Shown: piece by piece, positions 8,472-16,969 of the stretch | Layout of the letters: each line of letters begins with the position of its first letter | Position numbering within the stretch: position 1 is the first letter of the stretch | Source: an uncultured Oscillospiraceae bacterium | GTDB lineage: Bacteria; Bacillota; Clostridia; Oscillospirales; Oscillospiraceae | Direction of reading: 5' to 3' | Length of the DNA: 64,000 nt | NCBI GenBank assembly: GCA_910587645.1 | Contig: CAJUNA010000033.1 | Coordinates: forward strand, 1-64,000 | Notes under the pieces: model-generated | The model's input: only the letters and a program-made list of their open reading frames with translations | What the model was told of the DNA's origin: nothing | Databases searched by the model: none | Program-made: the position numbers and the translations under genes

Positions 8472-10883
8472 TCATTGCCGCAGCGCCGTCTCCTGCACCG
8501 CCTGCTCCATCGGCACAAAGGCGGTAATAACCGGCGCGGCCTGCTGCCGTTCCCCGGCCGGCCCGGCGGGATACAGCGCCTCCGCCAGTACGGTGTCGAT
8601 GGTTTCCGCCGGCACGAACCGGAGCGCGTCCCGTACCACCGGGTCAATCTCCGCCAAATCCCGCAGGTTTTCCTTAGGAATCAGCACGGTCGTAATGCCA
8701 TTCCGCTTTGCGGCCATCGTCTTTTCCTTCAACCCGCCAATCGCCAGCACCCGGCCCCGAAGCGTAACCTCCCCGGTCATAGCCACACTGGAGCGCACCT
8801 TCCGCTCCGTCAGCGCCGACACAACAGCAGTGGTAATCGCAATACCGGCAGATGGCCCGTCCTTAGGCACCGCGCCCTCAGGGAAATGGATGTGGATATC
8901 CCGGTTCTTGTAAAACTCCGGGTCGATGCCCAGTTGGGCGGCGCGGCTGCGGATACAGCTCACGGCAGCGTGGGCGGACTCCTTCATCACATCCCCCAGG
9001 TTGCCGGTCAGTTCCAGCTTCCCGGTACCCTCCATTACATTGACTTCCACTTCCAGCAACTCGCCGCCGGCTTCCGTCCAGGCCAGTCCATTGACCACAC
9101 CCACCGGGTCTTTATCCAGCGCCGGGGGCTGATACCGCCGCACCCCCAGGTATTCCTCCAGGTTTTCCGGTGTAATGGCACACCGCTTTACACCGCCGTC
9201 AACCAAACGCATGGCGGTCTTCCGGCAAAGCTTCCCCATCATCCGTTCCAGGGAACGGACGCCGGACTCCCGGGTATACCCGGTAATGATTCCCCGGATG
9301 GCATCGTCCCCCACCCGCAGGGCGGATTTCTTCAGCCCATGCTCTTTCATCTGCTTAGGCAGCAGATACCGCCGGGCAATTTCCAGCTTTTCCTCGTCTG
9401 TATAGCTGGTCAGCTCAATAATCTCCATCCGGTCCAGGAGAGGCCGTGGGATGGTGGAAGTGGTATTAGCGGTGGTAATAAACAGTACCCGGCTCAAGTC
9501 CAAAGGTATTTCCAAAAAGTGATCCCGGAAGGCATAATTCTGCTCACCGTCCAGCACCTCCAGCAGCGCCGCCGAGGGGTCTCCCCGGTAATCGCTGCCC
9601 ATCTTGTCGATCTCGTCCAGCAGCAGCAGAGGATTCATGCTTCCGGACTGGGAGATCGCGTTGACAATCCGCCCCGGCATAGCCCCTATGTAGGTCTTGC
9701 GGTGGCCGCGGATATCCGCCTCGTCCCGGACGCCGCCCAGGCTCAACCGCGCCAGCTTCCGGTTCAGCGCCGCCGCCACGGAGATAGCGATGGATGTCTT
9801 GCCCACCCCCGGCGGGCCAACCAGGCAAATCATCTGCCCCTTGGCCCCAGGGTTCATCTGCCGCACGGCGATAAATTCCAAAATCCGCTCCTTGACCTTC
9901 TCCAACCCGAAGTGGTCCCGGTCTAACAGCTTCCGGGCGGCGGATACGCTGACCCGCTCCCTGGTTTCCTTTCCCCACGGCATTTCCAGGCACACATCCA
10001 AGTAATTGCGGATCACAGACGCCTCGGCGCTGGAATAGGGCTGTTTCGCCAGACGGTCCAGCTCCTTGAACATTTTGTCCCGGATCTCCTCCGGCAGATG
10101 CAGATGCTCAATTTTCAGCCGGTACTCGGCCAGCTCGTTGTCCTCGTCCTCTCCCAGCTCCTGCTGAAGCAGCCGGATCTGCTCCCGGATGATGTGGTCT
10201 TTCTGAGCCTCCCCCATCTCCCGGCGGATCTGCCCCTCCAGCTCATGCTCAAAGGAGAGGACCTCCACCTCCCGGGCCAGCAGCTCATTGACCTTCCGCA
10301 GCCGGGGCAGGGGCCGCAGCTCCTCCAGGACGGCCTGCTTGTCCTGGTGGCGCAGCATAATATTCTGGGCAATAAAGTCCGCCAGATGGCCGGGATCCCG
10401 GTCATCCATAATGACGGCCGCGATATCCTCCCCCATCCTGGGCATCAAGCCGGCGTACTCCGTAAAATTGCCATAGGTCTGCCGCAGGATGGCCTCCAGC
10501 TGGGACTCGGAAATGCGGCTTTTCCCCTCCCGCAGCGGCTCCACGTTACCCTGCAAATAAGGCTCGGTCTGCCATAGCCGCCGCAGCCTTGCCCGGGCCT
10601 TGCCCTCCATAATGACCCGCACGGAAGCGTCCCCAATCCGCAAAATCTGCCGGATAACGGACATTGTGCCCACAGCGTACAGATCCTTCTCCTCGGGCTG
10701 GTCAGTGCCGGTCTCCCGCTGGGCCACCAGGAAAATATATTGATCCCGTTCCATAGCCCGCTCTAATGCGCGGATAGAGATTTCCCGCTCCACATCAAAG
10801 CTGAGCACACAACCCGGGAAAATAGCCAGCCCCCGCAGGGCCAGCACCGGCATATTCATACTTGTATTTTCAGTGATTTCCAT
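8472..10883 (-). CDS. lon: ATP-dependent protease Lon
   Basis: This is a cytoplasmic AAA+ serine protease for misfolded and regulatory proteins. The 803 residues have the standard layout. An N-terminal LON substrate domain (from about residue 10) is followed by a helical coiled region. The AAA+ module carries Walker A GPPGVGKTS and Walker B LLLLDEIDKMG. The C-terminal protease domain carries the catalytic KDGPSAG serine and the lysine downstream. The ATG follows AAAGGAG. It sits between clpX and engB, and a terminator upstream separates it from clpX. Confidence 0.98.
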   Translation of the reverse strand: MEITENTSMNMPVLALRGLAIFPGCVLSFDVEREISIRALERAMERDQYIFLVAQRETGTDQPEEKDLYAVGTMSVIRQILRIGDASVRVIMEGKARARLRRLWQTEPYLQGNVEPLREGKSRISESQLEAILRQTYGNFTEYAGLMPRMGEDIAAVIMDDRDPGHLADFIAQNIMLRHQDKQAVLEELRPLPRLRKVNELLAREVEVLSFEHELEGQIRREMGEAQKDHIIREQIRLLQQELGEDEDNELAEYRLKIEHLHLPEEIRDKMFKELDRLAKQPYSSAEASVIRNYLDVCLEMPWGKETRERVSVSAARKLLDRDHFGLEKVKERILEFIAVRQMNPGAKGQMICLVGPPGVGKTSIAISVAAALNRKLARLSLGGVRDEADIRGHRKTYIGAMPGRIVNAISQSGSMNPLLLLDEIDKMGSDYRGDPSAALLEVLDGEQNYAFRDHFLEIPLDLSRVLFITTANTTSTIPRPLLDRMEIIELTSYTDEEKLEIARRYLLPKQMKEHGLKKSALRVGDDAIRGIITGYTRESGVRSLERMMGKLCRKTAMRLVDGGVKRCAITPENLEEYLGVRRYQPPALDKDPVGVVNGLAWTEAGGELLEVEVNVMEGTGKLELTGNLGDVMKESAHAAVSCIRSRAAQLGIDPEFYKNRDIHIHFPEGAVPKDGPSAGIAITTAVVSALTERKVRSSVAMTGEVTLRGRVLAIGGLKEKTMAAKRNGITTVLIPKENLRDLAEIDPVVRDALRFVPAETIDTVLAEALYPAGPAGERQQAAPVITAFVPMEQAVQETALRQ

Positions 10884-10911
10884 TACCGTCTCCTTTCCCC
10901 GGCAGGCAGCC

Positions 10912-10945
10912 GGGAAAGAAAAAGGGGGCAGTTCCCCGCCCCCTT
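10912..10945 (-). terminator. Terminator between clpX and lon
   Basis: The arms AAGGGGGC (10922-10929) and GCCCCCTT (10938-10945) enclose an 8-nt loop and are followed on the minus strand by TTTTCTTT. It lies 35 nt after clpX, so lon probably depends partly on readthrough or on its own promoter. Confidence 0.75.
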
Positions 10946-10979
10946 CGATCGTTCGCTCAAACGTACGCGGCGCAAGCCG

Positions 10980-12245
10980 TCAAGAGGCGTGCTCCGCCGT
11001 CTCCGTCTCTCCGCCCCGGACCAGGGTGGGGCCGCACTCCCCTGCCACGCAGCCGGGGGTAACGACCACCCGCCGCACCGTGGGGTCGGAGGGGATGTCG
11101 TACATAATTTCAGTCAAAAGCCCTTCCATCACCGCCCGCAGGCCCCGGGCGCCGATATTGCGCTCAATCGCCTTGTCGGCCACAGCCTCCAGCGCGCCGT
11201 CAGCAAAAGTCAGCTCCACATTGTCATAGGAAAACAGCTTCTCATACTGCTTCACCAGCGCGTTTTTCGGCTCAGTGAGGATGCGCACCAGATCCTCCCG
11301 CTTGAGGGAATCCAGGGGCGCAATAATAGGCAGCCGTCCCACCAGCTCCGGGATCATGCCGAATTTCAGCAGGTCGTGGGGCTGCACCTCCTTGAGGATC
11401 AATCCCACATTCCTGTCCTTCTTGCTCTGGATGGGCGCGTCAAAACCCAACCCCCGCTTATCGGAGCGCCGCTCAATGATTTTCTCCAGGCCATCAAAAG
11501 CGCCGCCGCAGATAAACAAGATGTTCTTGGTATTAACCTGGATAAATTCCTGCTGGGGATGCTTGCGCCCGCCCTGGGGCGGCACGTTCGCCACAGTACC
11601 CTCCAGGATTTTCAGCAGTGCCTGCTGCACGCCCTCGCCGGACACATCCCGGGTAATAGAGGTATTTTCACTTTTCCGGGCGATTTTGTCGATTTCATCC
11701 ACATAGATGATCCCGTGCTCCGCCAGCTCTACATCGTAGTCCGCCGCCTGTAACAGCCGCAGGAGGATGTTCTCCACATCATCGCCCACGTACCCTGCCT
11801 CGGTGAGGGTGGTAGCGTCAGCGATAGCAAAGGGCACCTGCAAAATCCGGGCCAGGGTTTGGGCGATATGGGTTTTCCCGCTGCCGGTAGGCCCGATCAT
11901 GAGGATGTTGCTTTTTTGCAGCTCCACATCGTCCCCGCCATCCCCGAACTGGATACGTTTGTAGTGGTTGTAAACCGCCACCGCCAGGGCCACCTTGGCG
12001 TTGTCCTGGCCGATGACGTATTGATCCAGAACCTCCCGGATATCCTTCGGCGCCGGCAGCCGCTCCGGCAGCTCCACGGCGTGGGTGCCGGGCTGCGGCC
12101 CCAGCTCTTCCTCCAGCAGGCTCATGCAAAGCTGGACGCACTGGTCGCAGATGCGGGCGGCGGGACCTTGCAGCATCCGCCTGACCTCATTCTCCCGCTT
12201 GCCGCAGAAGGAGCAGCGCAATGGCTTTTTCGGTTCGTCATTCAT
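10980..12245 (-). CDS. clpX: ATP-dependent Clp protease ATP-binding subunit ClpX
   Basis: ClpX is the AAA+ unfoldase that feeds ClpP. The protein has 421 residues, the usual length. The N-terminal zinc-binding domain shows CSFCGKRENE and ICDQCVQLC. Walker A is GPTGSGKTH and Walker B is IIYVDEIDKIARK, and the ClpP-contacting IGF-type loop region follows. ATG 12245 was chosen over TTG 12251 because GAAGGGAA lies 8 nt upstream. It follows clpP by 50 nt. Confidence 0.98.
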   Translation of the reverse strand: MNDEPKKPLRCSFCGKRENEVRRMLQGPAARICDQCVQLCMSLLEEELGPQPGTHAVELPERLPAPKDIREVLDQYVIGQDNAKVALAVAVYNHYKRIQFGDGGDDVELQKSNILMIGPTGSGKTHIAQTLARILQVPFAIADATTLTEAGYVGDDVENILLRLLQAADYDVELAEHGIIYVDEIDKIARKSENTSITRDVSGEGVQQALLKILEGTVANVPPQGGRKHPQQEFIQVNTKNILFICGGAFDGLEKIIERRSDKRGLGFDAPIQSKKDRNVGLILKEVQPHDLLKFGMIPELVGRLPIIAPLDSLKREDLVRILTEPKNALVKQYEKLFSYDNVELTFADGALEAVADKAIERNIGARGLRAVMEGLLTEIMYDIPSDPTVRRVVVTPGCVAGECGPTLVRGGETETAEHAS

Positions 12246-12295
12246 AGGCAAATTCCCTTCCCCCGATCATATCATAAAAATCTACTGTCCGGCCC

Positions 12296-12877
12296 TTATC
12301 TGCCGTAGATCACCTTATCCACCAGGCCGTACTCCTTGGCTTCCTCGGCAGTCATGAAGTTATCCCGCTCGCAGTCGGCGGTGATAGCCTCCACGCTCTT
12401 GCCAGTATTTTCAGCCAGGATATTGTTCAGCCGTTTCTTAATCAGCTCCATCCGCTTGAGGTGGATGGCCATATCGGTGACCTGCCCCTGTGTTCCCGCG
12501 GAGGGCTGGTGGATCATAATTTCCGCGTTCGGCAGGGCCAGCCGCTTCCCTTTTGTTCCGGAGGACAGCAGGAACGCCCCCATGCTGGCGGCCATACCCA
12601 CGCAGATGGTAGACACATCGCACTTGATATACTGCATGGTGTCATAAATCGCCATACCATCTGTCACGGAGCCGCCAGGGCTGTTAATATACAATTGGAT
12701 TTCCTTGTCGGGGTCCTGGGCCTCCAGGTACAGAAGTTGGGCCACCACCAGGCTGGCGGTCGTCGCGTTCACCTCTTCCCCCAGGAAGATGATGCGGTCG
12801 TTGAGCAGCCGGGAAAAAATGTCATAGGACCGTTCCCCCCGGTTGGTCTGCTCCACTACATAAGGGACTAAACTCAT
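12296..12877 (-). CDS. clpP: ATP-dependent Clp protease proteolytic subunit ClpP
   Basis: This is the tetradecameric serine peptidase core of the Clp system. The protein has 193 residues and a short propeptide-like start. The catalytic triad is visible as Ser98 in GMAASMGA, His123 in MIHQPSAG and Asp172 in CERDNFM. It follows tig by 91 nt on the same strand, the tig-clpP-clpX order seen across Firmicutes and Proteobacteria. Confidence 0.98.
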   Translation of the reverse strand: MSLVPYVVEQTNRGERSYDIFSRLLNDRIIFLGEEVNATTASLVVAQLLYLEAQDPDKEIQLYINSPGGSVTDGMAIYDTMQYIKCDVSTICVGMAASMGAFLLSSGTKGKRLALPNAEIMIHQPSAGTQGQVTDMAIHLKRMELIKKRLNNILAENTGKSVEAITADCERDNFMTAEEAKEYGLVDKVIYGR

Positions 12878-12968
12878 TGTTAATTACCTCCTGAAAGATG
12901 CTCCTGTCCTCCCAGTACGCACACTATGATACCCAGCTCCAGCAGGATTTAGTACAAAAGCCGGATTT

Positions 12969-14348
12969 TTACTCTGCCGCAGGGGCTTCCTCCGTCTTTT
13001 CAACCTTCTTTTTACGGGTACGCTTGGGCTTTTCCTCCTTCGGCGCTTCCTCCGCAGCGGGAGCCGCCTCAGGCTTCACAGCCACAGCGTTAGCGGCCAC
13101 CAGCTCAATCGCCTTGGCCCGGACCACCTGCTCCTTAATGACGGCGGCGTCCAGATACTTCTTCACGTTTTCCACGTCCATGCCGTACTGGCCGGCCATC
13201 TTCTCAAACTCAGCTTCCACGTCCTCATCGCTGGCTTCCAGGTTTTCCGCCTTCACGATAGCGGCGATCGCCAGGTCCATCCGCACCTGGCCCACCGCAG
13301 GCGCCTTGGCGTCCTCCAGGAGCTTCTCCTCGTCCACATTGGTCATCTTCATGTACTCCTCATAGGGGATGCCCTGGGACTGGATCTGCATACGGAAGCT
13401 GTCTACAAACCGGCGGGCCTGGTTTTCGATCATGGCATCGGGGATGTCAGCCTGGATGCTGTCGGCCACCTTAGCCATGGCAGCTTCCTCAAAGGCATGC
13501 TTCGCGGCGTCTTCCCGCTCAGCCGTCAGCTTCTCCCGGACGTCCTTCTTCAGCTCGTCCAGGGTATCGAACTCGGACACGTCCTTGGCAAACTCATCGT
13601 CCAGCTCGGGCACGTCCTTCACTTTAATAGAATTGACCTTCACATGGAACACCACGGCCTTCCCTGCCAGATCGGCATGGTAGTCCTCAGGGAAGGTAAT
13701 GTTAATATCCTTCTCCTCCCCAATGTTCATACCGGCCACCTGATCCTCAAATCCGGGGACAAAGCTGCCAGAGCCGATCTCCAGGTCAAAATTATCGCTC
13801 TTTCCCCCATCAAAGGGCACACCCTCCAGGAAGCCCTCAAAATCAATGTTCGCCACATCGCCCTGCTGCACAGCCCGATCCTCCACAGACACCATACGGC
13901 TGTTACGGTCGGCCATCTGCTTAAGCCGGTTATCCACATCCTCACCGGTCACATTGACCTCGGCCTTGGGCGCTTCCACGCCCTTATACTGGCCCAGGGT
14001 AACCTCAGGATACACCGCCACATCGGCCTTAAAGGAGAATCCCTCCTTGCCCACCTCCAGCAGCTCCACCTGGGGATAACCCACCACATCCAGCTCCTGC
14101 TCCTTCACGGCGTCCTCATAAGCCTTGGGCAGCGCCTCATTGACAGCCTCTTCGTAAAAGACGCCGGCGCCGTACATACTCTCAATCATCTTGCGGGGAG
14201 CCTTACCGGGGCGGAAGCCGGGGACGCGGATGCTTCCGCGCTGCTTCCTGTACGCCTTCTCAACGGCAGCTTCGAAATCGGCGGCGCTAACCTCTACGGT
14301 CAGGGAGACCATGCTCTTTTCTAATTCTTCACAGCTTTTTACACTCAT
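12969..14348 (-). CDS. tig: Trigger factor (peptidyl-prolyl isomerase chaperone)
   Basis: This ribosome-bound chaperone handles nascent chains. The 459 residues contain the N-terminal ribosome-docking loop GFRPGKAPRKMIE, the FKBP-type PPIase domain (around residues 160-240), and the C-terminal helical cradle. The last 35 residues form a lysine/glutamate/alanine-rich tail that is longer than in E. coli Tig. GGAGG stands 9 nt before the ATG. It begins the tig-clpP-clpX-lon block. Confidence 0.97.
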   Translation of the reverse strand: MSVKSCEELEKSMVSLTVEVSAADFEAAVEKAYRKQRGSIRVPGFRPGKAPRKMIESMYGAGVFYEEAVNEALPKAYEDAVKEQELDVVGYPQVELLEVGKEGFSFKADVAVYPEVTLGQYKGVEAPKAEVNVTGEDVDNRLKQMADRNSRMVSVEDRAVQQGDVANIDFEGFLEGVPFDGGKSDNFDLEIGSGSFVPGFEDQVAGMNIGEEKDINITFPEDYHADLAGKAVVFHVKVNSIKVKDVPELDDEFAKDVSEFDTLDELKKDVREKLTAEREDAAKHAFEEAAMAKVADSIQADIPDAMIENQARRFVDSFRMQIQSQGIPYEEYMKMTNVDEEKLLEDAKAPAVGQVRMDLAIAAIVKAENLEASDEDVEAEFEKMAGQYGMDVENVKKYLDAAVIKEQVVRAKAIELVAANAVAVKPEAAPAAEEAPKEEKPKRTRKKKVEKTEEAPAAE

Positions 14349-14398
14349 AATTAAATATCCTCCGTTTACTGTGGCTATATACAGTCAGCCAACTAGGT

Positions 14399-14427
14399 AT
14401 TATAGCGCAGGTTTATAAAAAAATCCA
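14399..14427 (-). promoter_or_regulatory. Probable sigma-A promoter of tig
   Basis: A perfect -10 (TATAAT, plus-strand 14399-14404) lies 17 bp from a weak -35 (TGGATT, 14422-14427). The start of transcription would be about 45 nt before the tig ATG. No CIRCE or CtsR direct repeat is evident. Confidence 0.55.
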
Positions 14428-14563
14428 GTACAAATCCACACTTTTCTCGGGTTTTTTTTATTCCATGGTAATCCTGCGGATTTGTTGGTTGTTATTGCCA
14501 ACTAATCCGATAGCCACCCCGCCAAATTTGTTGATTTTCTACCAGCCTTAAAACCCTGCCGCT

Positions 14564-15250
14564 TCAATCTAAAATTTTCTTCGGCACGAACCCTAAAAAA
14601 TCCGCCGCCACCAGGCTGTAGGCCACGGCCCCTACCGTCCCCTCGATGGCCCGCTTATGGCTCGGCCCGTGGAGGTGCCCATAAAAGCACCGTTCCACCC
14701 CATACTCCTCTAGTTTCCTAATCACCTCCGGGCACCGGTATCCGGTATACAGCGGCGGGTAGTGGAGAAACGCGAGGATTGGCTTCCCTCCCGCCGCCTT
14801 CAGCGAGGCTTCCAGCCGCCCCACCTCCCGGTTAAGCACCTTTTCATTGTGGCCGGACTGCTCCTCCTCATAGAACCACCCTCTTGTCCCGCAGATCGCC
14901 CAATCCCCATAAAAAAAACAATTATTATGAAGGATATCAATAGAGGTAATCTGATTTTCCGCGAAAAAGCGTTTCATTTTCGCGGCGGTGCCCCACCAGT
15001 AATCATGGTTTCCCTTCAAAATCAGCTTTTTCCCTGGCAGCCTGTCAATAAATTTAAAGTCCTCCAAGGACTCCTTAAAATCAATCCCCCAGGACGTATC
15101 GCCGCATAAAACAGTCACATCATCCCCGCCCAGCGGAGCAAATCCAGCTTCCAGGCGGGAAACGTGGTTTTCCCACCCTGGGCCGAAGATATCCATAGGC
15201 TTATTCACTTTCAGCGACAGGTGAAGGTCTCCGATCGCGTAGAGGGCCAT
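14564..15250 (-). CDS. Calcineurin-like metallophosphoesterase
   Basis: The 228-residue cytoplasmic protein starts MALYAIGDLHLS. The dinuclear-metal motifs are in order: GDLH near residue 7, CGDTSWG near 52, GNHDYWW near 78, and a C-terminal YGHLHG. The substrate is unknown; relatives include YpbG-like and lipid A diphosphatase-like enzymes. ATG 15250 is preceded by AAGGAGG at good spacing, and the upstream frame to 15319 is not protein-like. It is the only gene between tig and niaR. Confidence 0.88.
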   Translation of the reverse strand: MALYAIGDLHLSLKVNKPMDIFGPGWENHVSRLEAGFAPLGGDDVTVLCGDTSWGIDFKESLEDFKFIDRLPGKKLILKGNHDYWWGTAAKMKRFFAENQITSIDILHNNCFFYGDWAICGTRGWFYEEEQSGHNEKVLNREVGRLEASLKAAGGKPILAFLHYPPLYTGYRCPEVIRKLEEYGVERCFYGHLHGPSHKRAIEGTVGAVAYSLVAADFLGFVPKKILD

Positions 15251-15298
15251 AGCCGATACCTCCTTGTATACCGGGAAAATTTTTTTTAATTTTTCCCA

Positions 15299-15445
15299 AA
15301 GTTGCATAGGAACGTGCAACTTCTCCCCGTTTGCGGCCTAAGGATGTAGCGAGCGTCACCTACCGGAACTTCGCGCGTTCGAACAAAAACGCTCAACAGG
15401 AGTAGCTTGCCTGGAAAAATCCCCCGCGCCGGTTGCAAACGGAGG
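15299..15445. other. Intergenic segment with strong secondary structure, possible RNA element
   Basis: A hairpin AAGTTGCA/TGCAACTT lies at 15299-15322. Nested beside it, 15327-15338 pairs over 12 bp with 15431-15442, enclosing about 90 nt. Two of these pairs are G-U if the plus strand is the RNA and C-A mismatches if the minus strand is, which favours a plus-strand transcript. A competing pairing, CCCGCGCC (15423-15430) with GGCGCGGG (15478-15485), is also possible. It matches no RNA family I recognise and could instead be a dispersed intergenic repeat. Confidence 0.35.
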
Positions 15446-15494
15446 CACCTTGACAACGAAATACCGCAAACTGAAAAGGCGCGGGCAGCGCCCC

Positions 15495-15998
15495 TTACTC
15501 CAGCAAGAACCCCTTCCCCCGCAATTCCTCTTTGACCCGGAGGAAAGCCTCCCCGTCAGGGCAGAGCAAGGTGTGCAGATGCACCCCTTCCGTCAATAGG
15601 GAAAGCGGCTGCGCCGCGTCAGCCCTGGCAATAAACTGCCCCACATCATACCGGCTCGCCAGCCCCAGCGCCCCGGTCAGTTGTCCATATACCGGATGCT
15701 CCACAATCACATCCAGCACTGTGCAGCCGTTGTCCACCATAATTTGGAGCTCGGTTTCCATGTCGCCGCCATGGTGGCGGCAGGCCACCTGCCGTCTCAG
15801 CCCCTCCCGCTTTTTCCGTATCACATACCCCCTGGCGGTAGCGTCGATCGCGGTTCCCCCAGCCCGCAGCAGGGCCACATCCCCCACCACAAGCTGCCGG
15901 CTCACACCGAACCGGTTTGCCAGCGCCGTGGCGCTGACCGGCTGCTCTGCCCGGGAGAGCGTATCCAAAATAGCGTTGCGGCGTTCCTGCGCGGTCAT
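15495..15998 (-). CDS. niaR: NiaR-type transcriptional repressor (HTH_11 + 3H domain)
   Basis: The 167-residue protein has an N-terminal helix-turn-helix (VSATALANRFGVSRQLVVGDVALLR) and a C-terminal 3H domain. The metal-binding histidines of that domain appear in CRHHGGD, VIVEHPVYG and GVHLHTLLC. Members (YrxA/NiaR) bind nicotinic acid and repress NAD biosynthesis or niacin transport genes. No nad or nia gene is in this window, so its targets must lie elsewhere. GGAGGAGGG precedes the ATG. A small GC hairpin at 15478-15492 followed by TTTT may be its terminator. Confidence 0.85.
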   Translation of the reverse strand: MTAQERRNAILDTLSRAEQPVSATALANRFGVSRQLVVGDVALLRAGGTAIDATARGYVIRKKREGLRRQVACRHHGGDMETELQIMVDNGCTVLDVIVEHPVYGQLTGALGLASRYDVGQFIARADAAQPLSLLTEGVHLHTLLCPDGEAFLRVKEELRGKGFLLE

Positions 15999-16138
15999 GG
16001 CCTTCCCTCCTCCGGTGATTTGTAATAGTATACCCTGTCCAAGCCCCCGCCGTCAAGCCTTAAGCCGCCCCAAACCGGACAAACCCGTGGTAGGCAGATC
16101 TCGAAAAAATATCACCTGCGCCTTACCGGAAGAAAAGA

Positions 16139-16167
16139 TTGACAAGCTCCCTCTTTTTCCATATAAT
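16139..16167 (+). promoter_or_regulatory. Consensus sigma-A promoter of the Fe-S scaffold / GGGtGRT operon
   Basis: TTGACA at 16139-16144 and TATAAT at 16162-16167 are both exact consensus with an ideal 17-bp spacer. The expected leader is about 85 nt, ending in GGAAAGGAAGATTCGCC before the ATG. This predicts very strong constitutive expression. Confidence 0.9.
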
Positions 16168-16258
16168 AAGGGCGGTGCGTAAAAAGGATCTTTACAAACC
16201 GTCCCAAAAAGAACAAAAAGTAGAAGCTTGTTCAAATAAAAGGAAAGGAAGATTCGCC

Positions 16259-16951
16259 ATGATCTATTCTACCGAAGTCCAGCATATGTGCCCCGTTGCC
16301 AAGGGCGCGTACCATGGTCCCGCCCCCATCCCCGAGGAGGGCAAGTGGGTTCAGGCCAAGGAAATCAAGGACATCAGCGGCTTTACCCACGGCGTGGGCT
16401 GGTGCGCTCCCCAGCAGGGCGCCTGCAAGCTGACCCTTAACGTTAAGGAGGGCGTCATTGAAGAGGCCCTGGTGGAGACCCTGGGCTGCTCCGGCATGAC
16501 CCACTCCGCCGCTATGGCCAGTGAGATCCTCATTGGCAAGACCATCCTGGAGGCCCTGAACACCGACCTGGTCTGCGATGCCATCAATACCGCCATGCGG
16601 GAGCTGTTCCTGCAAATCGTATATGGCCGCACCCAGTCCGCTTTCTCCGAGGACGGTCTGGCTGTAGGCGCGTCCCTGGAGGATCTGGGCAAGGGCCTGC
16701 GTAGCCAGGTGGGCACCATGTTCGGCACCAAGGAGAAGGGTCCCCGCTATCTGGAGATGGCGGAAGGCTACTGCACCCGTATGGCGCTGAACAAGGACGA
16801 TGAAGTGATCGGCTATGAGTTCGTGAACCTTGGCAAGATGATGGACTTCATCAAGAAGGGCGACGACGCCAACACCGCCCTGGAAAAGGCTAAGGGCCAC
16901 TACGGCCAGTTCGATGCTGCTGCCAAATATATCGACCCCCGGCACGAATAA
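16259..16951 (+). CDS. Iron-sulfur cluster scaffold-like protein paired with a GGGtGRT protein
   Basis: The 230-residue protein has a NifU/IscU N-terminal-type core. Conserved cysteines appear in GWCAPQQGAC and TLGCSGMTHS, with further residues in the C-terminal half (EGYCTR). Such proteins occur next to GGGtGRT proteins in many gut Clostridia and are annotated as Fe-S assembly scaffolds by similarity only. ATG 16259 was chosen because GGAAAGGAAG precedes it and the upstream extension is not protein-like. It is first in a two-gene operon under a perfect promoter, so the product is probably abundant. Confidence 0.82.
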   Translation: MIYSTEVQHMCPVAKGAYHGPAPIPEEGKWVQAKEIKDISGFTHGVGWCAPQQGACKLTLNVKEGVIEEALVETLGCSGMTHSAAMASEILIGKTILEALNTDLVCDAINTAMRELFLQIVYGRTQSAFSEDGLAVGASLEDLGKGLRSQVGTMFGTKEKGPRYLEMAEGYCTRMALNKDDEVIGYEFVNLGKMMDFIKKGDDANTALEKAKGHYGQFDAAAKYIDPRHE

Positions 16952-16969
16952 GAGAGGAGGACAAAAATT

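Noticed and set aside
7389..9926. 845-codon open frame on the plus strand
   Set aside because: Antisense to the GNAT gene, engB and lon, all of which carry intact family motifs; the plus frame has low-complexity composition and spans three real genes.
15380..15400. GTTCGAAC, similar to a tRNA T-loop
   Set aside because: No acceptor, D or anticodon stems can be built around it and no CCA-type end is present.
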